Part shown: positions 1 to 8,211 of the stretch, piece after piece
Layout of the letters: every line of letters starts with the position of its first letter
How positions within the stretch are numbered: position 1 is the first letter of the stretch
DNA from: a bacterium
GTDB lineage: Bacteria > Electryoneota > RPQS01
Direction: 5' to 3'
Assembly (NCBI GenBank): GCA_016702305.1
Contig: JADJEH010000002.1
Span: 496,001 to 560,000, forward strand
Length of the DNA stretch: 64,000 nt
Notes under the pieces: generated by a model
The model's input: only the letters and a program-made list of their open reading frames with translations
Database searches by the model: none
Told to the model about the DNA's origin: nothing
Translations under genes and position numbers: made by a program

Positions 1-332
1 TCACGGTGCCGCAGCATGCGCAAAAGACGGACGCGTATCAAACCTGCCGCAATCTGATGCTCGATCCGGGTACGCACGCCGACGCAATTCCCAAGCTGGA
101 GATCATTGCCGACGACGTGAAGTGCTCGCATGGCGCCAGTATCGGCACGCTCAACAAGGATCAGATGTTCTACCTGCAGGCGCGTGGTTTGACGCGGCGT
201 CAGGCCATGACGGCCGTTGCCATGGGTTTTGCCGAAGAGGTCATTCAGACCGTGCCTGAGGTTTTTGAAGATGTCCGGCAGAGTTGGCGTGAGCGAGTCG
301 CGCTGGCTGTGGGACGCGCGTCCGGAGAGTAA
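1..332 (+). CDS. sufD: SufD/SufB-family Fe-S assembly scaffold protein, C-terminal part
   Basis: The reading frame is open from the left window edge, so only about the last 110 residues are visible. The segment contains KTDAYQTCRNLML, then LEIIADDVKCSHGASIG, the hallmark of the SufB/SufD C-terminal beta-helix, followed by an ALTRRQAM-like helix (FYLQARGLTRRQAM). SufD works with SufB and SufC as the cytosolic scaffold that builds Fe-S clusters. Its position just before a Rieske ferredoxin, sufS and sufU fits a SUF operon and favours SufD over SufB, though this fragment alone cannot fully separate them. The gene ends in TAA and is followed at once by a hairpin. Confidence 0.9.
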   Translation, partial: TVPQHAQKTDAYQTCRNLMLDPGTHADAIPKLEIIADDVKCSHGASIGTLNKDQMFYLQARGLTRRQAMTAVAMGFAEEVIQTVPEVFEDVRQSWRERVALAVGRASGE

Positions 333-343
333 CGAAGATGACA

Positions 344-371
344 ACGCCCCGCGCAAAACTGCACGGGGCGT
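344..371. terminator. Hairpin between convergent sufD and lipoprotein genes
   Basis: Perfect 8-bp arms ACGCCCCG (344-351) and CGGGGCGT (364-371) around a 12-nt loop, placed between two convergent genes. There is only a weak T-rich tail, so intrinsic termination is plausible but not certain. Confidence 0.4.
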
Positions 372-412
372 CGCCATTTGCTGCGGGTTCAATAGTGCCC
401 GCTAAATATTGT

Positions 413-1000
413 TCAGTTGCTGCGGGCCAGTCTGCGCCCGATGATGTAGCGCGAAAAATGCAGCACCTTGCATTCGATCCAGCCGTTGTCAGGATTCACC
501 CAAGTGTCGAGTTCCTCAAACCCGCCCGTTGCGGGATTGTAGAAATAGTAGGCTGCATCCGCGGCATACGTGTCAGCGGGCCAGTCAATGACGGTTGAAT
601 CCAACCAGACGCCTACTGAATCCGCAAAGACCATTCCGCTCGGACCGTACTCGAGTTGCGAGTAAGTGGCATCCTTGACAACGATATCACATTCGAGTGC
701 CGGATGTGAACCCAAGCAGCCGGGATAAACGAACAATCCCACCATATCTTCGATCTCCACGTGTGTGGTGTCCTCGTTCGTAACCCACAGCGCGGCTTGG
801 AAGTTGGCGGCCGCTGCACGAGCCCGGCCCGAGTCGCTCCACATAAAGAATTCCGATCCACCGCCGGGTCCTGCAGCGAGCATATCAGATGTCGGCTCGG
901 CTGGAAAGGTCTGCGGATCAGCATCATTCTCGTCACAGCCGTTGGTCCAAATCATGGCCAATAGCCCAACCAATACAATAAGCCGGTTCATAGGCACCAT
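413..1000 (-). CDS. Predicted lipoprotein of unknown function
   Basis: About 195 residues. The N-terminus is MVPMNRLIVLVGLLAMIWTN followed by GC, a signal peptide with a lipobox-type cysteine, so the mature protein is probably lipid-anchored. The ATG at 1000 was chosen because AGAGGA lies about 12 nt upstream; ATG 991 is an alternative. An upstream ATG at 1051 would put a charged stretch before the signal peptide and is unlikely. The mature part is acidic with four or five cysteines (CDENDADP, YPGCLGSHPALECD, WIECKVLHFSRYIIG). The last third, with NPATGGFEELDTWVN and WIECKVLHFSRY, resembles domains that close beta-sandwich surface proteins. I do not recognise a family. It is convergent with sufD. 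Confidence 0.65.
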   Translation of the reverse strand: MVPMNRLIVLVGLLAMIWTNGCDENDADPQTFPAEPTSDMLAAGPGGGSEFFMWSDSGRARAAAANFQAALWVTNEDTTHVEIEDMVGLFVYPGCLGSHPALECDIVVKDATYSQLEYGPSGMVFADSVGVWLDSTVIDWPADTYAADAAYYFYNPATGGFEELDTWVNPDNGWIECKVLHFSRYIIGRRLARSN

Positions 1001-1083
1001 CTTTCTTTGTGATCCTCTACTCGTCACCGAGAATGGCAAACAATGGGCCATAATTAGTCACATCAAGTCGGGTAAGCTAAAGT

Positions 1084-1431
1084 ATGAGTTTGGAAACACA
1101 ACTCGTTAAGATCTGTTCGATATCCGATCTGCCGCGCAATAGCGCCAAAGGTTTTCAAGTGGGTGAACTCGCGCTGGCCTTGTTCAACGTCGATGGTCAC
1201 GTATACGCCACGTCGGATATCTGTTCTCATGAAGACGAATACCTTTCGGACGGCTGGATGGAAGGCGATTGCATCGAGTGTCCGCGCCACGGCGCGCGTT
1301 TCAGTTTGAAAACTGGCGCGGCATTGTCGCTGCCCGCGACCAAGGCGATTGACACGTTTGCCGTCGAACGCAAAGGCGAGGACATCTTCGTCGCGATACC
1401 GTTAAAATTTCTGCAGCAGCAGGGAGCCTGA
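1084..1431 (+). CDS. Rieske-type [2Fe-2S] ferredoxin in the SUF operon
   Basis: 115 residues, the usual size of soluble bacterial Rieske ferredoxins. The two cluster-binding boxes are C47-S-H49 (DICSHEDEYLSDG) and C66-PR-H69 (CPRHGARF), giving the Cys2His2 ligand set. There is no signal peptide or membrane segment, so it is cytosolic. The stop lies 2 nt before the sufS start, so it is certainly cotranscribed with sufS. Such ferredoxins carry electrons to oxygenases or, in SUF loci, may supply electrons for cluster assembly; the latter is inferred from context only. Confidence 0.9.
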   Translation: MSLETQLVKICSISDLPRNSAKGFQVGELALALFNVDGHVYATSDICSHEDEYLSDGWMEGDCIECPRHGARFSLKTGAALSLPATKAIDTFAVERKGEDIFVAIPLKFLQQQGA

Positions 1432-1433
1432 GC

Positions 1434-2651
1434 ATGTTGCTCGGTCGTGACGTCCGCAAGGACTTTCCCATTCTGAATATTAAGGTAAACGGCAAACCGC
1501 TGGTCTATCTGGACAGCGCCGCCAGTTCGCAGAAGCCGTTCGCGGTACTCGAATCGTACTGCAAATTCTGCGAGTCGCGCTATGCCAACGTGCATCGCGG
1601 GATTCACACATTGGGTGAAGCCGCTACCGGCGACTATGAAGAGGCGCGCCGCGCCGTCGCCGAGTTTATCAAGGCGCCGGCGCTCGAAGGCGTGATCTTC
1701 ACCCGTGGAACGACCGAGTCCATCAATCTTGTTGCAACTTCGTACGGTAAGAAGTTCATTAAGCACGGTCAGGCGATTGTGCTGACCCCGATGGAGCACC
1801 ACGCGAACCTTGTCCCGTGGCAATTGGCGGCGCATGCCGTCGGCGCGGAACTTCGCTTCATTCCGATCAAGAGTGACGGCACGCTCGACATGATTGAAGC
1901 GCGCAAGTTGATTGACGCGAAGGCCGCCTTGCTCGCTGTAACGCACGTGTCCAATGTCCTTGGCACAATCAATCCCGTCGGTGAATTGGTTGAACTGGCG
2001 CACAAGGTCGGTGCTAAGGTGTTAATAGACGGTGCTCAGTCCGTGCCGCACATGGCCGTCAGCCTGCGCGAGCTGAATCCGGATTTTTTCGCGTTCTCCG
2101 GTCACAAGATGCTCGGCCCGACGGGCGTCGGCGTACTCTATGGCCGTCCCGAGATTCTTAATGACATGGACCCGTTCCTGACCGGCGGCGAGATGATCCG
2201 CGAGGTCTTTCTCGATCATGCGACCTGGAACGACCTGCCCTACAAATTTGAAGCGGGCACGCCCGCGATCTCCGAGACCATCGGCCTAAGTTCCGCGATC
2301 CGCTATCTGACCGCGATTGGCATGGACAAGATTGAACAGCATGATCAGCAACTGACCATGCACGCGCTGGAGAAGCTCTTAGCGGAGCCGGGGGTCGAGG
2401 TCTACGGACCGCGTACCCACCGCGGCGCTGTGGTATCATTCAATGTCCCCGGCGTGCACCCGCACGACCTCGCGGCCTTGCTGGATCGTGAAGGCGTGGC
2501 CATCCGCGCCGGGCATCACTGCTGCCAGCCGCTGATGCGTTGGCTCGATGTCAGCGCCACTGCCCGCGCCAGCATGTATCTCTACAACACCACATCCGAT
2601 ATTGACGCCCTCGTCGAAGCCATTCGTACAGCCCGCGCGGTATTGGCATGA
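1434..2651 (+). CDS. sufS: Cysteine desulfurase SufS
   Basis: 405 residues, typical for group II cysteine desulfurases. It is a PLP enzyme that takes sulfur from cysteine as an enzyme persulfide and passes it on for Fe-S assembly. Visible marks are the N-terminal YLDSAASSQKP, ANVHRGIHTLGE, the PLP lysine in FSGHKMLGPTGVG (about residue 225), and the active-site RAGHHCCQPLM with Cys363/364. It starts 2 nt after the Rieske gene and overlaps sufU by 4 nt (ATGA). The SufS-SufU pairing means SufU, not SufE, is the probable sulfur acceptor here. Confidence 0.97.
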   Translation: MLLGRDVRKDFPILNIKVNGKPLVYLDSAASSQKPFAVLESYCKFCESRYANVHRGIHTLGEAATGDYEEARRAVAEFIKAPALEGVIFTRGTTESINLVATSYGKKFIKHGQAIVLTPMEHHANLVPWQLAAHAVGAELRFIPIKSDGTLDMIEARKLIDAKAALLAVTHVSNVLGTINPVGELVELAHKVGAKVLIDGAQSVPHMAVSLRELNPDFFAFSGHKMLGPTGVGVLYGRPEILNDMDPFLTGGEMIREVFLDHATWNDLPYKFEAGTPAISETIGLSSAIRYLTAIGMDKIEQHDQQLTMHALEKLLAEPGVEVYGPRTHRGAVVSFNVPGVHPHDLAALLDREGVAIRAGHHCCQPLMRWLDVSATARASMYLYNTTSDIDALVEAIRTARAVLA

Positions 2652-3073
2652 GCGAACTCTACAGCGAAATCCTGCTCGACCACTACCGCCTGCCGCGCAA
2701 CAAAGGCGCGATGGCCGATGAAACGCTGAAAGTAGAGGGCAAGAACCCGCTCTGCGGCGACGAACTGACGCTCCATCTTCATGTTGACGACGGTGTTATC
2801 AGCGGTCTGACGTTTGAAGGCACGGGGTGCGCGATTTCCATGGCCAGCGCCTCGATGTTGACGGAAGACCTCAAAGGGCGCAACGTTGCCGATGTGCAAC
2901 GCCGGATAGAGCAGTTTCGCCAGTTCATCCGCGACGGCCGAGAGCCGGAGGGGGAGCCGCTCGAAGATTTGGCGGCGCTTTCGGGGGTAGCACAACTGCC
3001 TGTTCGGGTAAAATGTGCTACCTTGCCGTGGACGACCATGGAAGAGGCGCTCAAAGAGCTCGCTGCCAGATAG
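2648..3073 (+). CDS. sufU: SufU-type zinc-dependent sulfurtransferase/scaffold
   Basis: 141 residues, IscU fold. The three conserved cysteines are in NPLCGDELTL, EGTGCAISMASASM and VKCATLPW. The spacing and the insertion before the third cysteine (residues 80-110) are those of SufU rather than IscU. SufU accepts persulfide from SufS through a zinc-bound cysteine. It overlaps sufS by 4 nt and closes the operon; a strong terminator follows 14 nt later. Confidence 0.95.
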   Translation: MSELYSEILLDHYRLPRNKGAMADETLKVEGKNPLCGDELTLHLHVDDGVISGLTFEGTGCAISMASASMLTEDLKGRNVADVQRRIEQFRQFIRDGREPEGEPLEDLAALSGVAQLPVRVKCATLPWTTMEEALKELAAR

Positions 3074-3086
3074 GCATAGACTGTTG

Positions 3087-3115
3087 AAAAAGGCCCCGTT
3101 TCGGGGCCTTTTGTC
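3087..3115 (+). terminator. Intrinsic terminator of the SUF operon
   Basis: A-rich lead-in, then GGCCCCG, a 3-nt loop TTT, CGGGGCC and TTTTG, directly after sufU. Confidence 0.85.
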
Positions 3116-3147
3116 GTTATTCTTCGTCCGCGATGGTCAGCTAACAC

Positions 3148-3176
3148 TTGCGGGAAGCCATAGAGAACGCTATATT
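3148..3176 (+). promoter_or_regulatory. Candidate housekeeping promoter
   Basis: TTGCGG (3148-3153), exactly 17 nt, TATATT (3171-3176). It matches the TTGnnn-N17-TAnnTT form seen at eight other places in the window. It lies just after the SUF terminator and about 60 nt before the TyrA-like gene. Confidence 0.5.
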
Positions 3177-3232
3177 GCGCTGGTTCCGGATGGCCTGAAT
3201 TTTGCGCAACCGTTGGGTTCACCAACTCTGGA

Positions 3233-4339
3233 ATGGTTATGCACAGTCAGCTTTCGGACCTTCGTCGCATTTGCCTATGGGGTCTGGACCCCGTGGCCGC
3301 TTCAATCGGCCTTGCCATTCGCCGCTCGGGTTTTCGCGGCACAATTTATGGCGTGGATGACACGAACGCCGTAAAACGGGCATGGACTCACGGATGCATC
3401 AATGACGGCGGCGCCAACTCACAGGTCGGGATCAAGAACGCCGATCTGGTCATTCTCTCTCGCTATTGCACCAACCCACGGGATCGGCTGGCCGAGGCCT
3501 TGGACTCCGCGCAGCCGGACTGCATATTGCTCGAAACATCCGCTGTCAAAGGGCATGAGACAGTAGTTTTTGAATCGTCAACGCGCAACGACGTCCACTA
3601 CATCGGCTTTCACATGGTGCAGGACGATCCGGCGCTGACCGTCGCGTGTAATCCGTCACCCTTCTTTTTTGAGTCCAAGGCGATCATTCTGACGCCGCGC
3701 ATTCGGGCGGACTATCCGGCGTATAAGATTTTGGCAGGAGCCTTTGAGAATTCCGGTGCGACTGTCATCGCCATGAGCCCGCAGGCCTTCCATGAACGAG
3801 TTGCGCTGATGGATTTTGTGCCGGACCTGCTGGACTTCGTCGAGCTTGAAGTGGCCCTCATGTCGAACCGGGATGACAAGATCACGCCCGAATACCTTGG
3901 AATCCGCCTGAAAGAGCGCCTGGATCGTCTTGCCGACCTGCATCAATCGTCGTGGCATGACGCCATCGTCGGCACCCGCGATGCAGTGGATCAGCAACTC
4001 GCCGTTGTTGAGCAGGCAATTCAGTCTATTCGGGAAAATTTACGGGCGGGATCGTTGCGCAATCGCGTGGCCTCGTTGCTGGTGCAGGCCGAGTACTTGC
4101 AGGGGCAAGGAAGCCCGGCGGGCGATCTCGAATTAGTCGTCGTTACCGGCGGCGACCCGAAGACGATGGAACGAATTTCCAAAGCGCTCGCCGAAGCGCA
4201 CGTGAATATTGAAAAGATCGAGCAGCTGCGCGGCGAGACGAACGGCGCCTATAAGCTGATTATGCCGGATGTTGAAGCCTGTTCGCGCGCCGCCTCCGCG
4301 TTAAAGGCTGCCGGTATTGGTACTGAACAGCTCGTTTGA
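3233..4339 (+). CDS. Degenerate prephenate dehydrogenase-like protein with C-terminal ACT-like domain
   Basis: 368 residues with the TyrA layout: N-terminal Rossmann domain (about 10-165), helical dimerisation domain (165-280) and an ACT-like tail (290-368: DLELVVVTGGDPKTMERIS). The nucleotide-binding turn, normally GxGLIGGSIG, reads GLDPVAASIG. The GGHPMAG catalytic stretch reads GFHMVQDDP, keeping only one histidine. It is followed by a standard TyrA paralog (4403-5521) in the same frame, separated by one TGA. It may be a regulatory pseudoenzyme or act on another substrate; I infer that it has lost normal NAD-dependent prephenate oxidation. ATG 3233 and 3239 are both possible starts. Confidence 0.7.
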   Translation: MVMHSQLSDLRRICLWGLDPVAASIGLAIRRSGFRGTIYGVDDTNAVKRAWTHGCINDGGANSQVGIKNADLVILSRYCTNPRDRLAEALDSAQPDCILLETSAVKGHETVVFESSTRNDVHYIGFHMVQDDPALTVACNPSPFFFESKAIILTPRIRADYPAYKILAGAFENSGATVIAMSPQAFHERVALMDFVPDLLDFVELEVALMSNRDDKITPEYLGIRLKERLDRLADLHQSSWHDAIVGTRDAVDQQLAVVEQAIQSIRENLRAGSLRNRVASLLVQAEYLQGQGSPAGDLELVVVTGGDPKTMERISKALAEAHVNIEKIEQLRGETNGAYKLIMPDVEACSRAASALKAAGIGTEQLV

Positions 4340-4402
4340 TTCGGAGACTGGTTTCTGGAACAGCACACTTCCTCACCCGCCGCGGATGCCGTTGAACTGA
4401 CG

Positions 4403-5521
4403 TTGCCCGATCCGCTTGAGCTTCTGCAAACGGATTTTCGCAAGATCGCGTTGCTGGGCGTTGGGCTCATCGGCGGCTCGATAGGCCTGAAGCTGAAAGC
4501 GATGGACTACGCGGGAACGATCGTAGGCTACGACCGCAGTGAAGTGCTTGAAGAAGCGCTAATGCGCGGCGCGATTGACCAGGGTGCGGGCGATATTGCG
4601 GAAGCAATTGCCGGCGCCGATCTGATCGTCATGGCTATGGCCGCAGATGAAGTTGGCAAGATGCTGCCGACGATTCTGCGCACTGCCGCGCCGCATGCCG
4701 TGGTGACGGATACGGCCGGCGCGAAGAGTCAGGTCCTCGCAGCCGCCCGCGCTGTAACGGACGCCAAGGCGGTCTTTATCGGCGGTCACCCGCTGGCTGG
4801 CAGCCTGCGGCAGGGTATCTCGAATGCCCATCCCGAGCTGTTTGCGAGCGCGTACTGGATTCTCACGCCGGACGAGCAAGTTCCTAACGAGAACCTGACG
4901 GCACTGAAGTGGTGGATCCGCATGCTGGGCGCCCACCCGATCATTATCAACGCGGATATCCACGATCGCATCATCGCATCAACGACGCACATGCCGCTCG
5001 TGTTTGCGCTTGCGCTGACAGATTGGCTGGCCACTCAGAGCCGCGACTTGAGTTTGGTGCAGAAGCTCGCGACCGGGCATTTCCAATCCATGACGGCGAT
5101 GTCGTCGCTGCCCCTGCAAGCGTGGGAGTCAGTACTGGCGGCCAATCGCGATCAAACTCTCGCCGCATTGGCCAGTTTTCGCGCGCACTTCGATGAAATT
5201 GAGGCGTTGTTCAAATCGGGCAAGCTCGACGAGGTGTGGCAGCGCGCCTATTCCTTCCAGCGAAAATTGGCGCGTGAACGTCCGGGTGACTGGGATTCAC
5301 AGTCCGAACTCACGGTGATCGTGTCGGACAAACCGGGCAGTCTCGCGAACGTGGCGGGACTCTTGGCGGAGCACGGCATTAACATCCGCGACATCGGCGT
5401 GCTGCATAGCCGGGAGCGGCAGGGTGGACTCTTGCGGGTGTCGCTCGAGTCACTCACCGACGCTCGCAACGCGATACAAATTTTGCAGATTCACGGCTAC
5501 ACAGCGATGCGCCGCGACTAA
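4403..5521 (+). CDS. tyrA: Prephenate dehydrogenase with ACT domain
   Basis: 372 residues. TyrA oxidatively decarboxylates prephenate to 4-hydroxyphenylpyruvate, the committed step of tyrosine synthesis. The NAD site GVGLIGGSIG, the catalytic GGHPLAGS and STTHMP of the helical domain are intact. The C-terminal ACT domain (from about residue 300, ELTVIVSDKPGSLANVAGLL) is the usual tyrosine-feedback module. The start is uncertain. TTG 4403 has no Shine-Dalgarno sequence, whereas the frame stays open back to the previous gene's TGA (4337-4339), and a CTG at 4355 sits 8 nt after GGAG. Tandem with a degenerate paralog, probably one transcript. A strong terminator follows. Confidence 0.9.
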   Translation: MPDPLELLQTDFRKIALLGVGLIGGSIGLKLKAMDYAGTIVGYDRSEVLEEALMRGAIDQGAGDIAEAIAGADLIVMAMAADEVGKMLPTILRTAAPHAVVTDTAGAKSQVLAAARAVTDAKAVFIGGHPLAGSLRQGISNAHPELFASAYWILTPDEQVPNENLTALKWWIRMLGAHPIIINADIHDRIIASTTHMPLVFALALTDWLATQSRDLSLVQKLATGHFQSMTAMSSLPLQAWESVLAANRDQTLAALASFRAHFDEIEALFKSGKLDEVWQRAYSFQRKLARERPGDWDSQSELTVIVSDKPGSLANVAGLLAEHGINIRDIGVLHSRERQGGLLRVSLESLTDARNAIQILQIHGYTAMRRD

Positions 5522-5543
5522 TTTACGAGAAGTCTTTCAACAG

Positions 5544-5573
5544 AAACGGTAGGCCCAAGGCCTACCGTTTTTC
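5544..5573. terminator. Bidirectional intrinsic terminator
   Basis: AAACGGTAGGC, loop CCAAG, GCCTACCGTTTTT between the convergent tyrA and sensor genes. A- and T-runs on both sides suit both strands. Confidence 0.85.
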
Positions 5574-5599
5574 GTTGATTGTCGTTGGTAGCGCCGCGC

Positions 5600-7081
5600 T
5601 TAGTCGTTGGCCACAGTCGCCTCAAGTTCGAGATTGGTAAGCCGCGTAACCAGCTCGTCAAGCTCAAACGGTTTGCCGAGCAACTCATTCGGCCCGTCGG
5701 GCAACTCGTCACTCAATGTGTCCGAGAGTCCAACGCAGGGCACGGCGCCATAGCGGGCGCGAACGGTTTCCAGCCAGTCACCCGGCGCATCAAAGTCGCC
5801 AAGGTCGAGCATAATGAACTCTGGCCGTGTGTCGGCGCGCACGAGCCACAGCATCGCGTCGTCAAGATTCGTGAATACCTCGCATGGGTGGCCAAGACGT
5901 TCAAGCATACGTCGCGCGACGTCGCGCACGGTTGGGTTGGTGACCACAAGCATCCCCGGCCCGAGTGGAATGCTGACTTGCACCGGTGCTTCGGGAGCCC
6001 GCAGAATCTGCTCGTTCAACTGCTCGGCCACGTTTTCAGCATAGTCCGCTAAATCATGTATGCTCTGGGCAGTAAGTTCAGGCGCGCGGGCCACGACGAC
6101 CAGCAGAGTCGGTTCGCCCTCAATCTTGATCAAGTCATGCTGGAACGAGCATACCAGGCATTCGCCATCGCCGCGTTGTATCTGCACAGTCGCTCGCAAC
6201 TGCTCTTCGTCCCACGGCCATTCGGCAAAAGTCTCGATGTTCTTGCCGACCAGCCCGGGGTGAATCGCGCCGAACAAGTCGGAGGCTGCAATATTTGATT
6301 CTTGGATCATGTGAGTGCGCGGATCAACCAGCAAGATCGCTTCGTCGGCGATAGCGCACAGCGTATTGAAATTCTCCTGCGCCTGATGCAAAGCGATTTG
6401 CAGGCTTTGCGCGTCCGACTTCTTCATGCCGTAGAGCAGCATGCCGTTCGCGGTCGGCACGGGATAGAAATCATGGACCCGCGATCCGAACAAGCTCTCA
6501 AAGCGCTGCGCGCGCTCCGGATCCACAATGGCGGCTACCTGCGCCGCTTCGAGGCCCGGCAACACTTCATGCAGATACGGAGCTTCAGTCAATCGTGAGC
6601 TGATGTCGAGCGCGGCTCGATTGCATTCGGTGACCCGGCCAGCCTGGTCAACCAGCAGAATTGGCTGCGGATTCAACTCGTCGAGCACGGACACGACCGG
6701 TTGCAAGCCTGTGCGCTCGCCTGCGTCCACCGGCCGGTTCTCGATAAACTCGAGTGCCACGGCGCCTGGTCCTGGCGTACCGCCTGACAGCCGAGTGGCT
6801 ACAATTTCTCCGTCAAAGTAATGCCGATCATTCAGGCACAGCAGCCAACTGCCTCCCGTGAAGTCCGGACCCGCCGCTACCACAAGGAACTCTTTCAGCG
6901 GTCCCCGGAAACTCGAACCAATCACCGACACGTTTTCATCGGGTTGCCCACTCTTGGGCAGATGCAGCAGCCCGCGGGCGGCGGAGTTCACGCGTAGCAG
7001 CTTGCCGGCTGGATCCACCACGGCCAACGGTGTGCGAACGGCCTGAAAGATTTGCCGAAACGTGACAGTCTCCGGTTGTGC
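5600..7081 (-). CDS. PAS-repeat protein with receiver-like C-terminus (3' part of a frameshifted sensor gene)
   Basis: About 490 residues in this frame. Continuing upstream of the first ATG (7027) the frame reads TFRQIFQAVRTPLAVVD, a typical PAS start, so the real coding part begins at the frameshift near 7081. PAS-like units follow (LAVVDPAGKLLRVN; PILLVDQAGRVTECN; AILLVDPRTHMIQESN). The last 110 residues look like a response-regulator receiver: EFIMLDL has the phospho-acceptor Asp, VGLSDT the Ser/Thr and LLGKPF the Lys. However, the VVDDE acidic pocket is replaced by VVTNP. No HisKA or HATPase domain lies between PAS and receiver, so this is not a histidine kinase. It probably gathers signals and passes them on by contact; function unknown. 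Confidence 0.7.
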   Translation of the reverse strand, partial: AQPETVTFRQIFQAVRTPLAVVDPAGKLLRVNSAARGLLHLPKSGQPDENVSVIGSSFRGPLKEFLVVAAGPDFTGGSWLLCLNDRHYFDGEIVATRLSGGTPGPGAVALEFIENRPVDAGERTGLQPVVSVLDELNPQPILLVDQAGRVTECNRAALDISSRLTEAPYLHEVLPGLEAAQVAAIVDPERAQRFESLFGSRVHDFYPVPTANGMLLYGMKKSDAQSLQIALHQAQENFNTLCAIADEAILLVDPRTHMIQESNIAASDLFGAIHPGLVGKNIETFAEWPWDEEQLRATVQIQRGDGECLVCSFQHDLIKIEGEPTLLVVVARAPELTAQSIHDLADYAENVAEQLNEQILRAPEAPVQVSIPLGPGMLVVTNPTVRDVARRMLERLGHPCEVFTNLDDAMLWLVRADTRPEFIMLDLGDFDAPGDWLETVRARYGAVPCVGLSDTLSDELPDGPNELLGKPFELDELVTRLTNLELEATVAND

Positions 7082-8003
7082 CTTTGGCTTCCTCAGACTC
7101 GACTGTAACAGGGGTCACTTGCGTCGAGGGCTCGGGAGCCGGTTTGCGGCGAGGCCGCAAAGCCAGCACGAGAAATGCCGTTCCAGCCGTCAGCAGGACC
7201 AACGCTCCCACGGAACTTCCTGCTCCGGTTGGGGCATTGATTTCGGATACCAGCAACAGGGCTTGCATGCCGGGTACGTGGATTTTGCAAAAGGCCAACG
7301 GCAACCCATTGTCCATGGAGATCAGGCCATTCGCCTGCGACAGCAAGATGGTCCAAGTTCCGGCGCCTATCGGTGGCTCCGACTGGTAGGTCGAGGCCAG
7401 AAACGTCTCTTTCGGACCATTCATAAGCGCCCACTGGGCGGGAGGATCAGTCGGCACGGCAAATAGCGATTGGGGATCCACCAGCGCCAGCAAACGACCG
7501 GGTTCCGGATTCTGGTCGTCCGCAGGCGGAGCGTATTGCATGGCCAGGAAACGTCCCGGGCCAGTCGGCCGCCCGCTCAACATGATGTCGGGTGCTTCGG
7601 GCTGTTGGAAGTTAACCAGAGCATCAGCCAAACCGGACGTATCCCCGAAAACGGCATGCGGTTCACCGGTTGACCGCAAAAGTGCCCAACCGCGCGGTCG
7701 AGGTGCATCCGGGGGCCAACTGTCCAGAATCCCGGACAGCTTGTTTTCCACACGCCACCCAGCCCATTCGGCGGGGTGTTCGACCATGGTGGTCACGTCG
7801 TGACGCAGCAACTGGTCGCGGAACGCCGAGCGTACGGACAGCAACTGCGTTTCCCATGACCCGGCCAAATTGCGCAGTCGAGCCAGTTCGAGCTGTTGAA
7901 AATCGCCCTCGGCCGATTGCAAATGGCCCATCGAGAGCAGGGCTCCACCGAGGAGGCCGGTCATTCCGATGGCAATTCCGATGATTTTGACGAATGGACG
8001 CAT
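6936..8003 (-). CDS. Membrane-anchored sensor N-terminus (5' part of the frameshifted gene)
   Basis: ATG 8003 gives MRPFVKIIGIAIGMTGLLGG, a first membrane segment. An extracytoplasmic region of about 230 residues follows, then a second membrane segment (AGSSVGALVLLTAGTAFLVLAL) and a short basic, Pro-rich linker. After VTVESEEAK (about 7083) the frame leaves sensible protein and becomes Arg/Ser-rich junk that runs to a stop at 6936. The natural continuation is in the next frame (5600-7081). A +1 shift in GCC AAA GGC ACA joins the halves as EEAK-AQPETVTFRQIF. The intact product would be about 800 residues: TM, sensor, TM, PAS repeats, receiver-like domain. Confidence 0.7.
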   Translation of the reverse strand: MRPFVKIIGIAIGMTGLLGGALLSMGHLQSAEGDFQQLELARLRNLAGSWETQLLSVRSAFRDQLLRHDVTTMVEHPAEWAGWRVENKLSGILDSWPPDAPRPRGWALLRSTGEPHAVFGDTSGLADALVNFQQPEAPDIMLSGRPTGPGRFLAMQYAPPADDQNPEPGRLLALVDPQSLFAVPTDPPAQWALMNGPKETFLASTYQSEPPIGAGTWTILLSQANGLISMDNGLPLAFCKIHVPGMQALLLVSEINAPTGAGSSVGALVLLTAGTAFLVLALRPRRKPAPEPSTQVTPVTVESEEAKGTTGDCHVSANLSGRSHTVGRGGSSRQAATRELRRPRAAASAQEWATR

Positions 8004-8082
8004 GCGTGACAACCTGTTGCAAACCGTTGAGAGTATGTAATCAGTCCATGACCGAGCAAATACCTTGCCTTGTGCGACTATC

Positions 8083-8111
8083 TTGACACTCTCCGGCGAA
8101 ATCGCTAACTT
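8083..8111 (+). promoter_or_regulatory. Candidate housekeeping promoter for the surface-protein operon
   Basis: TTGACA (8083-8088), 17 nt, TAACTT (8106-8111), about 100 nt before the ATG at 8212 and divergent from the sensor gene. Confidence 0.55.
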
Positions 8112-8142
8112 GTGATTTTACAGAGCGTGGGAATGCTGCAAC

Positions 8143-8161
8143 CGGCCTATCGGGCAGGCCG
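8143..8161 (+). other. Hairpin in the leader of the surface-protein gene
   Basis: CGGCCT (8143-8148), 7-nt loop, AGGCCG (8156-8161), about 50 nt before the start codon and downstream of the candidate promoter. No T-tail, so not a simple terminator. I could not match it to a known riboswitch. Confidence 0.35.
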
Positions 8162-8211
8162 AAACCGTGCAAGCCGCGATGATGGAAATGAGAAACGCAA
8201 GGAGGTGGACT

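Noticed and set aside
4337..4339. In-frame TGA between the two TyrA-like genes as a second selenocysteine codon
   Set aside because: No CxxU-type context, no hairpin after it and no family with Sec at this place; it is a normal stop between paralogs.
7080..7088. Programmed frameshift in the PAS sensor
   Set aside because: No known slippery heptamer, stop-codon pause site or Shine-Dalgarno-like stimulator was seen; a simple indel is the more economical view.
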